DNA of 14,559 bases from UBA5189 sp035631615. Lineage in GTDB: Bacteria; Chloroflexota; Limnocylindria; Limnocylindrales; CSP1-4. The notes under the pieces were generated by a model. It did not search any database. It saw only the letters and a list, made by a program, of their open reading frames with translations, and was not told where the DNA came from. How positions within the stretch are numbered: position 1 is the first letter of the stretch; every line of letters begins with the position of its first letter. The translations under genes were made by a program, and so were the position numbers. The stretch lies in contig DASQIK010000055.1 of assembly GCA_035631615.1 (NCBI GenBank), positions 1 through 14,559 on the forward strand. The letters are read 5' to 3'. Below, piece after piece: positions 6,245 to 12,680 of the stretch.

Positions 6245-7213
6245 TCACTCGTCGGCGATTCGGAGCTCCGCCGCGCTCGATGCGGCACCGGCGCTGGTCT
6301 GCGCGATGACGACGCCGGCGAGGATCATCGCGCCGCCGACGAGCTGCAGCGGTTCGAGCCGCTCCTGGAGCAGCAGGCTCGCCAGGACGATCGTCCAGAT
6401 CGGCTCGACCGTGCTCACGATCGAGGCGCGCGCCGCGCCGATCCGGTGCGCCCCCGCGTAGAACGCCTGCACGGCGATGAACGTCGAGACGACTCCGACG
6501 CCGGCCAGGCCGACCCAGGCACCCGACGGAATCTGTGCGGGGAGGACCGGGCGACCGAGCGCGAGGGCGCTGACCCAGTACGTCACCGCGGTCGCCGAGA
6601 GCATGACGACACCCGCGGCGAGCGGATCGACGACCCCGGCGCCGGCCTCCGCCCCGACCCCGCTGCGGCCCTCGCCGGAGAGCCGCGCTGACAGCACGAT
6701 CCAGACCGAGTAGATCACCGGCGACGCCGCGATCAGGACCAGGCCGGTCAGGGGCGGCGCCGAGGCGGCGTCGATGTTGCCGACGGCCAGCGCCACGCCC
6801 GCGAGCGCAATGGCGAGCGCACCCCAGGCGCGCCGGCCCTGGAGCGGCCGTCCGACCTGTAACGTGATCACGGCCACGAGCGCGGGGTAGACGTAGACGA
6901 TCAGCGCGGCCAGCGACGCCGACACGGTCTCGAGGCCCGCGAAGTACGTTGCCGAGTTCCCCGTGTAGAGGACGCCCAGCGAGATCGCGATCGCGAGATC
7001 GCGGCGGCGCATGCGCCGAAGGCCGGCGCGGGAGGATTCGCGCAGGAGCAACCACGCCCAGGCGAGCCCGGCGCCGATCAGGAACCGCCACGCCATGAGC
7101 ACGTGCCAGCCGACCCCCTCGGCGTAGACGGGCTTTGCGAACAGCGGGCCCGAACCGAACGCGAATGCGGAGATCACCGTCAGGGCGATTCCGAACGCGA
7201 TGGCGCGGGGCAT
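6245..7213 (-). CDS. EamA/DMT-family membrane transporter
   Basis: This 322-residue protein has about ten membrane helices arranged as two EamA repeats. The first repeat begins ALTVISAFAFGSGPLFAKPVY and contains the GLETVSASLAALIVYVYPALVAVI segment typical of the family. The second contains VQAFYAGAHRIGAARASIVSTVEPIWTIVLA and the ERLEPLQLVGGAMILAGV closing motif. The two halves are joined by a polar Gly/Ala-rich loop near residue 185. DMT proteins export amino acids or small metabolites; the substrate is unknown here. The ATG at 7213 has TAGCCT 6 nt upstream and no Shine-Dalgarno, so a leaderless transcript is likely. Its 3' end comes 16 nt from the convergent PEBP gene, and it diverges from the DinB gene. 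Confidence 0.85.
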   Translation of the reverse strand: MPRAIAFGIALTVISAFAFGSGPLFAKPVYAEGVGWHVLMAWRFLIGAGLAWAWLLLRESSRAGLRRMRRRDLAIAISLGVLYTGNSATYFAGLETVSASLAALIVYVYPALVAVITLQVGRPLQGRRAWGALAIALAGVALAVGNIDAASAPPLTGLVLIAASPVIYSVWIVLSARLSGEGRSGVGAEAGAGVVDPLAAGVVMLSATAVTYWVSALALGRPVLPAQIPSGAWVGLAGVGVVSTFIAVQAFYAGAHRIGAARASIVSTVEPIWTIVLASLLLQERLEPLQLVGGAMILAGVVIAQTSAGAASSAAELRIADE

Positions 7214-7219
7214 CGAGCG

Positions 7220-7225
7220 AGGCTA
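7220..7225 (-). promoter_or_regulatory. -10 box before the EamA transporter
   Basis: On the minus strand TAGCCT is followed by 6 nt and then the ATG at 7213. This spacing fits a leaderless start. Confidence 0.45.
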
Positions 7226-7266
7226 GCAGCGCGCCATGGGCAATATGCCGACGGCCGCGGGCGCGC

Positions 7267-7272
7267 CATACT
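7267..7272 (+). promoter_or_regulatory. -10 box before the DinB gene
   Basis: CATACT, one mismatch from TATACT, lies 8 nt before the ATG at 7281. There is no ribosome binding site in the C-rich spacer. It argues for 7281 rather than the upstream in-frame ATGs at 7236 and 7245. Confidence 0.4.
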
Positions 7273-7280
7273 CGGACCCC

Positions 7281-7748
7281 ATGACCACCCTTGCCGCGAT
7301 CTTCGAGCACAACCGGTGGGCCAACGAACAGCTCCTCGTGGCCTGCCGCGGACTGACCACCGAGCAGTACGCGACCACCGTCGACGGCACCTACGGCGAG
7401 CTCGGCGAGACGCTCGCCCATATCGCCTCGGGCGAGCTGTTCTATACGCTCCTCCTGACCGGCTGGGTGCCCGATACGGCGTGGCAGCAGGACGACCCGT
7501 TTCCAGGCGTCGAACCACTGCTCGAGATCGTTCGCGAGACCGGCCCGCGCCTGCACGCAGCGGCCGCCTCGATCCGCGGCGAGCAACCCATCGAGCGCGA
7601 CCCGGGCGAGCTGATCCCCGCCAGCGTGATTCTCGTCCAGGCGATCAACCACGCAACCGAGCATCGGGCCCACGCGACGACGATCCTGACCCAGCTCGGG
7701 ATCAGGCCTCCCGCCATCGACGGCTGGCACTTCGGCGGGTTCGAATAG
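7281..7748 (+). CDS. DinB family protein (putative metal-dependent thiol enzyme)
   Basis: This 155-residue four-helix-bundle protein is of the DinB/YfiT type. It opens with LAAIFEHNRWANEQLL. It has the first metal-type His in GETLAHIASGELFY and the second pair in INHATEHRAHATTIL, which matches the three-His metal site of the superfamily. Members include damage-induced proteins of unknown activity and bacillithiol- or mycothiol-linked transferases. Which applies here cannot be told. I chose the ATG at 7281 because the DinB fold begins there and a -10-like box lies 8 nt before it; the in-frame ATG at 7236 would add an uncharacteristic tail. It diverges from the EamA gene across 67 nt and converges on the GNAT gene, with 95 nt between their stops in which I see no strong terminator. 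Confidence 0.85.
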   Translation: MTTLAAIFEHNRWANEQLLVACRGLTTEQYATTVDGTYGELGETLAHIASGELFYTLLLTGWVPDTAWQQDDPFPGVEPLLEIVRETGPRLHAAAASIRGEQPIERDPGELIPASVILVQAINHATEHRAHATTILTQLGIRPPAIDGWHFGGFE

Positions 7749-7843
7749 CCGATGCCCGAAGAGCGGCGCCTGGTCACCATGCCCCGCCCTCCCGCATCCG
7801 CGCCGGGCTCGGCGTGCTCACCGACTGGGCCGAGATCCGTGGA

Positions 7844-8527
7844 CTACGCCTTCGATGTGTCCTCGGCGCCCAATCCGAACAAGGGCAGGCACGTCTCCAG
7901 GCCCTCGATCGCGAGGGTCGGCCGCGGGCGGGACCGCCAGTCGGCCAGGGTCATTCGGAACCGCTGGGTGTCGCGAGGGATCCCGTGCGGCGCCAGGCGC
8001 CCGAACCCGTTGGGCTGGTACCCGACGCCGAGGCTGACCCGGTTGGAGGCCGGGTTGTCGAGGAACGCCTCGGTCTCCGCGACCTGGGCACCGAGGTGGT
8101 CGAAGGCAAGGCCGAGGACGGCCTGCCGCATCAGCTTGCCGACGCCTCGGCCCTGGAACTCGAAGCCGAGCCACGATCCCGTGTGCACCGTCCGCAGCGC
8201 CGGGAACCGGTCGGCGCGCAGGTCCTGGAATCCACGCGGCGTGCCCCGCTCGTAGACCCCGAACGTGAGCGTCCAGGAGTCCGCCGACCAGCGCCCCCGG
8301 CTGCCCATCCACCACTGGTACGACTCGACGTTGCGCTGCGCGGTCGGCACGTCGGTGAACGGGATCGCGAAGGGCATCTCGCCCGCGGGATGCAGGCCCG
8401 CTTCGATGATGTCGGCGAAGGCCGGCAATTCTGCTTCCGTGGGATATCGCAGCTCCAGGTCGCCCGTGCGGAGCCGCAGGTCGTACAGCGGCCAGAGGTC
8501 GCGGAGCCCGAACGCGGAGGCGGTCAT
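7844..8527 (-). CDS. GNAT-family N-acetyltransferase (RimJ/RimL-like)
   Basis: This 227-residue protein has the GNAT fold. An N-terminal substrate half, LELRYPTEAELPAFADII, is followed by SWTLTFGVYERGTPRGFQDL. The acetyl-CoA-binding motif A reads SWLGFEFQGRGVGKLMRQAV (Q125-G126-R127-G128-V129-G130). The B region is EAFLDNPASNRVSLGVGYQPNGF. The pattern, with E-x-x-x-DN-x-x-S and an LGF/YQ tail, is that of acetyltransferases acting on protein N-termini or small amines; the substrate is unknown. The frame stays open upstream to 8902, but those 125 residues are Arg/Pro-rich shadow of the aldolase gene. ATG 8527 is preceded at 6 nt by a consensus-like TATGAT. The gene diverges from the aldolase across only 17 nt. 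Confidence 0.87.
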   Translation of the reverse strand: MTASAFGLRDLWPLYDLRLRTGDLELRYPTEAELPAFADIIEAGLHPAGEMPFAIPFTDVPTAQRNVESYQWWMGSRGRWSADSWTLTFGVYERGTPRGFQDLRADRFPALRTVHTGSWLGFEFQGRGVGKLMRQAVLGLAFDHLGAQVAETEAFLDNPASNRVSLGVGYQPNGFGRLAPHGIPRDTQRFRMTLADWRSRPRPTLAIEGLETCLPLFGLGAEDTSKA

Positions 8528-8533
8528 CCCGGC

Positions 8534-8539
8534 ATCATA
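8534..8539 (-). promoter_or_regulatory. -10 box before the GNAT gene, within a 17-nt divergent spacer
   Basis: On the minus strand TATGAT is followed by 6 nt and the ATG at 8527. It is the best -10 match in the window. The opposite strand offers CATCAT (8533-8538) 6 nt before the aldolase GTG at 8545, so the two promoters would overlap. Confidence 0.55.
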
Positions 8540-8544
8540 CGGAC

Positions 8545-9306
8545 GTGACGAGCGCGTTCCGCAGCCGGATCCTCGGGGGCGAGACCCTGTTCGGCGCCTG
8601 GGCAAGCCTCGGCTCGCCAGGATCGGCGGAGCTCCTCGGCAGGTCCGGCCTCGACTGGGTCGTCGTCGACCTGGAGCACGGCAACACGACGGAATCCGAG
8701 CTGCTCGCGCACCTGACCGCGATCGAGGCCAGCGGGTCCGTCGCGCTCGTCCGGCCACAGTCCGGTGAGCGGTTGCGCATCGGGCGCGCGCTCGACATGG
8801 GCGCCTCAGGCGTCGTCGTCCCACGGCTCGACACGGCCGAGCAGGTTCGCGAGGCGATGAGCTTCCTGCGCTACCCGCCGGCGGGCCAGCGCGGCGTCGC
8901 ACTCCTGACTCGCGGCGCGCGCCTGGGAACGGTGAATCACGCGGGCGTGGCCGCCCTCAACGACGACATCACCGGCATCTTCCAGATCGAATCACCATCG
9001 GCCCTCGAGGCGGCCGACGACTTCGCGGCGATCGATGGCGTGGACGTGCTGTTCGTCGGCCCGGCCGACCTGTCGCACTCGCTCGGGGTTCCCGGGCAGT
9101 TCGCGAACCCCGCCTACCAGGCAGGCCTCAGGCGGGTCGTCGACGCGTGCCGCGCCCATGGCAAGGCGGCGGGAATCCTCCTGTACGACGCCGCGTCGTT
9201 CAGGCCGCACCTGGACCTCGGATTCACGTTCGTCGGAATCGGCGCCGACATCAGCTTCGTGAACGACGGGATCAAGGCGGCGCTCGCCGCAGCGCGAGGC
9301 GGCTGA
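8545..9306 (+). CDS. HpcH/HpaI-family class II aldolase
   Basis: This 253-residue TIM-barrel protein belongs to the HpcH/HpaI aldolase family, which reversibly cleaves 2-keto-3-deoxy or 4-hydroxy-2-oxo acids to pyruvate and an aldehyde using a divalent metal. Active-site residues line up with HpaI: the His45 base in VDLEHGN, Arg70 in LVRPQ, the metal ligands Glu149 in FQIES and Asp175 in VGPADLSHS, and the RGVALLTRGARLG loop. The length is normal for the family. The substrate (hydroxy-oxoheptanedioate, keto-deoxy-rhamnonate or -glucarate types) cannot be chosen from sequence. It starts at GTG 8545; MTSAFRSRI fits the family N-terminus. The kinase-like gene follows after 8 nt, so they probably share a transcript. 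Confidence 0.87.
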   Translation: MTSAFRSRILGGETLFGAWASLGSPGSAELLGRSGLDWVVVDLEHGNTTESELLAHLTAIEASGSVALVRPQSGERLRIGRALDMGASGVVVPRLDTAEQVREAMSFLRYPPAGQRGVALLTRGARLGTVNHAGVAALNDDITGIFQIESPSALEAADDFAAIDGVDVLFVGPADLSHSLGVPGQFANPAYQAGLRRVVDACRAHGKAAGILLYDAASFRPHLDLGFTFVGIGADISFVNDGIKAALAAARGG

Positions 9307-9314
9307 CCGACTCG

Positions 9315-10232
9315 ATGCCGCCAGCCGGCAAGCTGGACCTCGTTGCTGCAGAGGCCTGGATCCGAAGCATCGTGACGCCCACCGGGCCGATCGAGCTTGT
9401 CCGCGTCCGCCCCTGGGCGAGCGTGGTCACCGTGCCAACCGCCGACGGACCCGCGTGGTTCAAGGCGTGCCAGCCGGCGCAGGCGTTCGAACCGCGGCTG
9501 ACCGCCGAGCTGTTCCGGCGCTGGCCCGATCGGGTCATCCGCGTGCTGGGGCATGATGCCGACCGGGCCTGGCTGCTGACCGCGGACGCCGGCCGATCGA
9601 TCGGGAGCCTCGGCAACCCGCCGGAGATCTGGGAACGGATCCTTCCGCGCTATGCCGAGCTGCAACGTGGCGAGCAGACATGGATAGCCGACCACCTGGA
9701 GCACGCTGTGCTCGACCTGCGGGTCTCGATGCTGCCGGAGCGCTACGAGATGCTCCTGTCGCGCGAGCTGCCACTCGAACCGAGCGAGATCGAGGCAGCC
9801 CGAAGGTTTGCGCCGCAGTTCGCCGAGCTCTGCGCTGAGGTCGCGGCAGAGTCGCCGGGCGACTCGATCCAGCACGACGACCTGCACGTGAACGGCGTAT
9901 TCGTGCGCGGGAGCGAGCTGCGGGTCGTCGATTGGGGCGACGCGTCGATCGGCCACCCGTTCGCGTCGCTGTACGTCATGTTCCGATTCCTCGAGCGCGA
10001 GAACGGCCTGCGACCCGACGATCCGTGGTTCCCAAGACTCCGCGACGCGTACCTCGAGCCGTGGGGCTCCAACCTCGTCCCCGCGTTCGATCGGGCCCTG
10101 CGGGTCGAGGCGTTCGCCCACCCGATCGCATGGATGCGGCATCGCGACCCGATGTCGCCCGAGGCCCGCGCCGATTTCGACGTCGAGTTCGCCGTCGTCC
10201 TGCGGCGAGCGCTCGCTCGCATCGCAGGCTAG
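9315..10232 (+). CDS. Aminoglycoside-phosphotransferase-fold kinase
   Basis: This 305-residue protein has the APH/choline-kinase fold. The ATP-binding lysine is probably Lys50 in AWFKA, the hinge reads AWLLTADAG, the catalytic loop is IQHDDLHVNGVFV (His187, Asp189) and the metal Asp is 206 in VVDWGDASIGHPF. In related proteins the loop is usually HxDLHxxN with the metal-binding Asn eight residues into the motif; here that position (194) is Gly and an Asn sits at 193. The fold covers antibiotic, sugar, choline and homoserine kinases; no substrate can be assigned. The start is the ATG at 9315, 8 nt after the aldolase stop. The longer upstream frame is Arg-rich shadow of the aldolase. The context suggests co-expression with the aldolase. 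Confidence 0.83.
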   Translation: MPPAGKLDLVAAEAWIRSIVTPTGPIELVRVRPWASVVTVPTADGPAWFKACQPAQAFEPRLTAELFRRWPDRVIRVLGHDADRAWLLTADAGRSIGSLGNPPEIWERILPRYAELQRGEQTWIADHLEHAVLDLRVSMLPERYEMLLSRELPLEPSEIEAARRFAPQFAELCAEVAAESPGDSIQHDDLHVNGVFVRGSELRVVDWGDASIGHPFASLYVMFRFLERENGLRPDDPWFPRLRDAYLEPWGSNLVPAFDRALRVEAFAHPIAWMRHRDPMSPEARADFDVEFAVVLRRALARIAG

Positions 10233-10247
10233 ATGCGCATCGCCGGC

Positions 10248-10265
10248 TGGCGGGCACGGCCGCCA
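10248..10265. repeat. Inverted repeat in the gap before the CBS-korAB operon
   Basis: TGGCGG and CCGCCA form a perfect 6-bp stem around the 6-nt loop GCACGG, 15 nt after the kinase stop. There is no following T-run, so it is at best a weak or factor-assisted terminator. A 10-bp palindrome GATGCGCATC lies just before it at 10232-10241. Confidence 0.25.
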
Positions 10266-10292
10266 CCGTCGGCCCGATCGTGCGCAGGCTCG

Positions 10293-10298
10293 TACACT
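10293..10298 (+). promoter_or_regulatory. -10 box of the CBS-korAB operon
   Basis: TACACT lies 7 nt before the GTG at 10306 in the 73-nt gap after the kinase gene. No Shine-Dalgarno separates them, so the operon probably begins as a leaderless message. No clear -35 is visible 16-18 nt upstream. Confidence 0.5.
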
Positions 10299-10305
10299 TC
10301 CCGGC

Positions 10306-10806
10306 GTGACTGATCTCACCGAGCGCGCGGTCGCTTCCAGGGTCCCGGGCCTGATCGACGAGAAGCTCAAGGTGCTCACCCGGCGCGACCCCCTGACCGT
10401 CGCTCCGGGCACCTCGCTGCAGGGCTGTCTCGAGGTCATCCGCAGCGCGGGCACGGCCGATTCGGTGTTCGTGACCGATCCCGCCGGCCGCCTGCTCGGC
10501 GTCCTGACGGAGCGCGACATCTTCGCCCGCCTGGTGGTCCCGGGCACGGACCTCGCGCAGCCCGTCGAGCGCCTGATGGTCGACCACCCGAACGTGCTGC
10601 ACATCGACGAGCCCGTCCGTCGCGCGATCGAGCTCATGCAGACCGGCCTGTTCCGGAACATCCCCCTCGTGGACGACGACCGCGTGCTCGTCGGCGTCGT
10701 GCGCCCGGTCGACGTCCTCAAGTACCTCGCCGAGGCGTTTCCCGAGGAGCTGCTGAACCTCCCGCCCCGACCGCACCAGCGGATGACCGAGACGGAGGGC
10801 GCGTGA
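10306..10806 (+). CDS. CBS-domain pair protein, first gene of the korAB operon
   Basis: This 166-residue protein consists almost entirely of a tandem CBS pair (Bateman module). The first motif includes PLTVAPGTSLQGCLEVI, DSVFVTDPAGRLLGVLTERDIF. The second includes LMVDHPNVLHIDEPVRRAIEL and RNIPLVDDDRVLVGVVRPVD. CBS pairs commonly bind AMP, ADP, ATP or S-adenosylmethionine and pass the signal to a partner. There is no attached enzyme or DNA-binding domain, so a partner in trans is expected. Its TGA overlaps the GTG of korA (GTGA at 10803-10806), so it is translationally coupled to the oxidoreductase, which is the obvious candidate partner (inference). It starts at GTG 10306 behind a -10 box. 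The C-terminal tail NLPPRPHQRMTETEGA is polar and probably flexible. Confidence 0.85.
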   Translation: MTDLTERAVASRVPGLIDEKLKVLTRRDPLTVAPGTSLQGCLEVIRSAGTADSVFVTDPAGRLLGVLTERDIFARLVVPGTDLAQPVERLMVDHPNVLHIDEPVRRAIELMQTGLFRNIPLVDDDRVLVGVVRPVDVLKYLAEAFPEELLNLPPRPHQRMTETEGA

Positions 10807-12680
10807 GCACGGAGGCTCCGCCGAAGGCCATCCCCACGACCGAGAAGCAGCTCGAACGGGTCACAATCCGGTTCGCCGGCGATTCCGGCGACGGCATGCA
10901 GCTCACCGGGACCCAGTTCACCAAGAACGCCGCCGCGTTCGGCAATGACATCAGCACGTTCCCCGACTACCCGGCCGAGATCCGTGCCCCCGCCGGCTCG
11001 CTGCCCGGCGTCTCCGGCTTCCAGCTGAGCTTCTCGAGCACCGACATCCACACGCCGGGCGACGCCCCGGACGTGCTCGTGGCGATGAACCCGGCGGCGC
11101 TCAAGGCGAACCTGGCCGAGCTCCCCGCAGGCGGCGCGCTGATCGTGAACGAGGACGCGTTCACGGCGCAGAACCTGCAGAAGGTCAACTACGCGAGCAA
11201 CCCGCTCAGCGACGGTTCGCTCAGCCCCTGGAACGTGTTCAGCGTCCCGATCTCCACGCTGAACTCGCGCGCCCTCGAGGGCCTCGGCCTGACCAACAAG
11301 CAGGTCGACCTGACCAAGAACTTCTTCGCCCTTGGCCTGATGTTCTGGCTGTACGAGCGCGACATGACGGCGACCGTCGCCTGGATCGACGACAAGTTCT
11401 CGAAGCGGGCCGAGATCGCCGAGGGCAACAAGCGCGCCCTGAAGGCCGGCTACAACTTCGGCGAGACGACCGAGATCTTCCACGAGCGGTATGTCGTCCC
11501 GCCGGCGAAGCTCGCGCCGGGCCACTACCGGAACATCACCGGCAACGAGGCGACGGCGCTCGGGTTCGTGGCGGCCTCGCGGCTCGCCAGGCGCGACCTG
11601 TTCTACGGCTCGTACCCGATCACGCCCGCCTCGGACATCCTGCACCAGCTCGCCGGCTACAAGAACTTCGGGGTCAAGACGTTCCAGGCCGAGGACGAGA
11701 TCGCAGCGATCGGCGCGGCCATCGGGGCGAGCTATGGGGGCGCCATGGGCATGACCGCGTCGTCCGGCCCCGGCATCGCGCTCAAGAGCGAGGCCCTCGG
11801 GCGCGCGGTGATGGTCGAGCTGCCGCTCGTCGTCGTCGACGTTCAGCGGGCCGGCCCATCGACCGGGATGCCCACGAAGACCGAGCAGGCGGACCTGCTC
11901 CAGGTGCTCTACGGCCGCAACTCGGACTCCCCGGTCGCGGTGGTCGCGCCCGCAACCCCCGCCGAGTGCTTCACCTTCTCGATCGAGGCGTGGCGGCTTG
12001 CGCTCAAGTACATGACCCCCGTCGTGTACCTGTCCGACGCGTTCCTGGCCAGCGGCGCGGAGCCCTGGAAGATCCCGAGCGTCGACGACCTGCCGTCGAT
12101 CGAGGTCCCGAACCGCACCGAGCGCGAGGGCTTCTACGCGTACCGCCGTGACGAGACCACCCTGGCTCGACCATGGGCCGTGCCGGGGACGCCCGGCCTC
12201 GAGCACCGCATCGGCGGCCTCGAGAAGGCGGACATCAGCGGCAATGTCAGCTACGACCCCGACAACCACCACCGGATGCAGCTCCTGCGCCAGGCGAAGA
12301 TCGCCGGCATCGCGGCGGACATCCCGCCGCTCGACGTCTACGGTCCTCCGGAGGGCGACCTGCTGATCCTCGGCTGGGGCTCGACGTACGGTGCGATCCG
12401 GAGCGCGGTCGAGCGGCTCCAGGGCCGCGGCGCGTCCGTCGCCCACGCCCATATCCGGTACCTGAACCCGTTCCCCGCGAATACCGGCGACGTCGTCCGC
12501 GCCTACCGGCGCGTGCTCATTCCGGAGGTCAACCTCGGCCAGCTGTCGATGCTGATCCGCGCCAGGTACCTCGTCGATGCCGTCGGCTACAACAAGGTCC
12601 GTGGCAAGCCGTTCCGCATCGCGGAGCTCGAGGCCGAGGCCGCGCGCGTCCTCGCCACCCTGGGGGTCAAGGTCGCATGA
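10803..12680 (+). CDS. korA: 2-oxoacid:ferredoxin oxidoreductase, alpha subunit with fused gamma domain
   Basis: This 625-residue protein has two parts. Residues about 18-200 are the gamma (catalytic) domain, starting VTIRFAGDSGDGMQLTGTQFT and including DYPAEIRAPAGSLPGVSGFQ. From about 245 the alpha domain has FYGSYPITPASDILHQLAGY (near 271), the QAEDEIAAIGAAIGASYGGA segment with the TPP-activating Glu (near 296), GPSTGMPTKTEQADLLQ (near 350) and a C-terminal transketolase-like domain ending with PEVNLGQLSMLIRARYL. With KorB it would convert a 2-oxoacid, most likely 2-oxoglutarate, plus CoA into acyl-CoA, CO2 and reduced ferredoxin, oxidatively or in reductive CO2 fixation. Pyruvate or a branched-chain oxoacid as substrate cannot be excluded. 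The GTG start overlaps the CBS-gene stop, and its TGA overlaps the korB ATG. Confidence 0.92.
   Translation: MSTEAPPKAIPTTEKQLERVTIRFAGDSGDGMQLTGTQFTKNAAAFGNDISTFPDYPAEIRAPAGSLPGVSGFQLSFSSTDIHTPGDAPDVLVAMNPAALKANLAELPAGGALIVNEDAFTAQNLQKVNYASNPLSDGSLSPWNVFSVPISTLNSRALEGLGLTNKQVDLTKNFFALGLMFWLYERDMTATVAWIDDKFSKRAEIAEGNKRALKAGYNFGETTEIFHERYVVPPAKLAPGHYRNITGNEATALGFVAASRLARRDLFYGSYPITPASDILHQLAGYKNFGVKTFQAEDEIAAIGAAIGASYGGAMGMTASSGPGIALKSEALGRAVMVELPLVVVDVQRAGPSTGMPTKTEQADLLQVLYGRNSDSPVAVVAPATPAECFTFSIEAWRLALKYMTPVVYLSDAFLASGAEPWKIPSVDDLPSIEVPNRTEREGFYAYRRDETTLARPWAVPGTPGLEHRIGGLEKADISGNVSYDPDNHHRMQLLRQAKIAGIAADIPPLDVYGPPEGDLLILGWGSTYGAIRSAVERLQGRGASVAHAHIRYLNPFPANTGDVVRAYRRVLIPEVNLGQLSMLIRARYLVDAVGYNKVRGKPFRIAELEAEAARVLATLGVKVA

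Noticed and set aside
7749..7843. Possible bidirectional terminator between the DinB and GNAT genes
   Set aside because: I looked for a GC stem with a T-run on either strand and found only scattered short GC matches with no T-tract.
8528..8902. N-terminal extension of the GNAT frame
   Set aside because: The composition is Arg/Pro-rich and antisense to the aldolase. ATG 8527 has a consensus-like -10 box 6 nt upstream and the GNAT fold starts there.
9147..9314. N-terminal extension of the kinase frame
   Set aside because: It overlaps the aldolase gene in another frame and is Arg-rich without conservation; ATG 9315 gives a normal gene-to-gene spacing.
9114..12452. Minus-strand open frame of 1112 codons
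   Set aside because: It lies antisense to the aldolase, kinase, CBS and korA genes, is rich in Arg/Asp/Val low-complexity runs and has no recognisable domain. Long antisense frames are expected at this GC content.
12173..12676. N-terminal extension of the korB frame into korA
   Set aside because: It reads an alternative frame of korA with Arg/Pro-rich residues. The ATGA overlap at 12677 is the expected operon junction.
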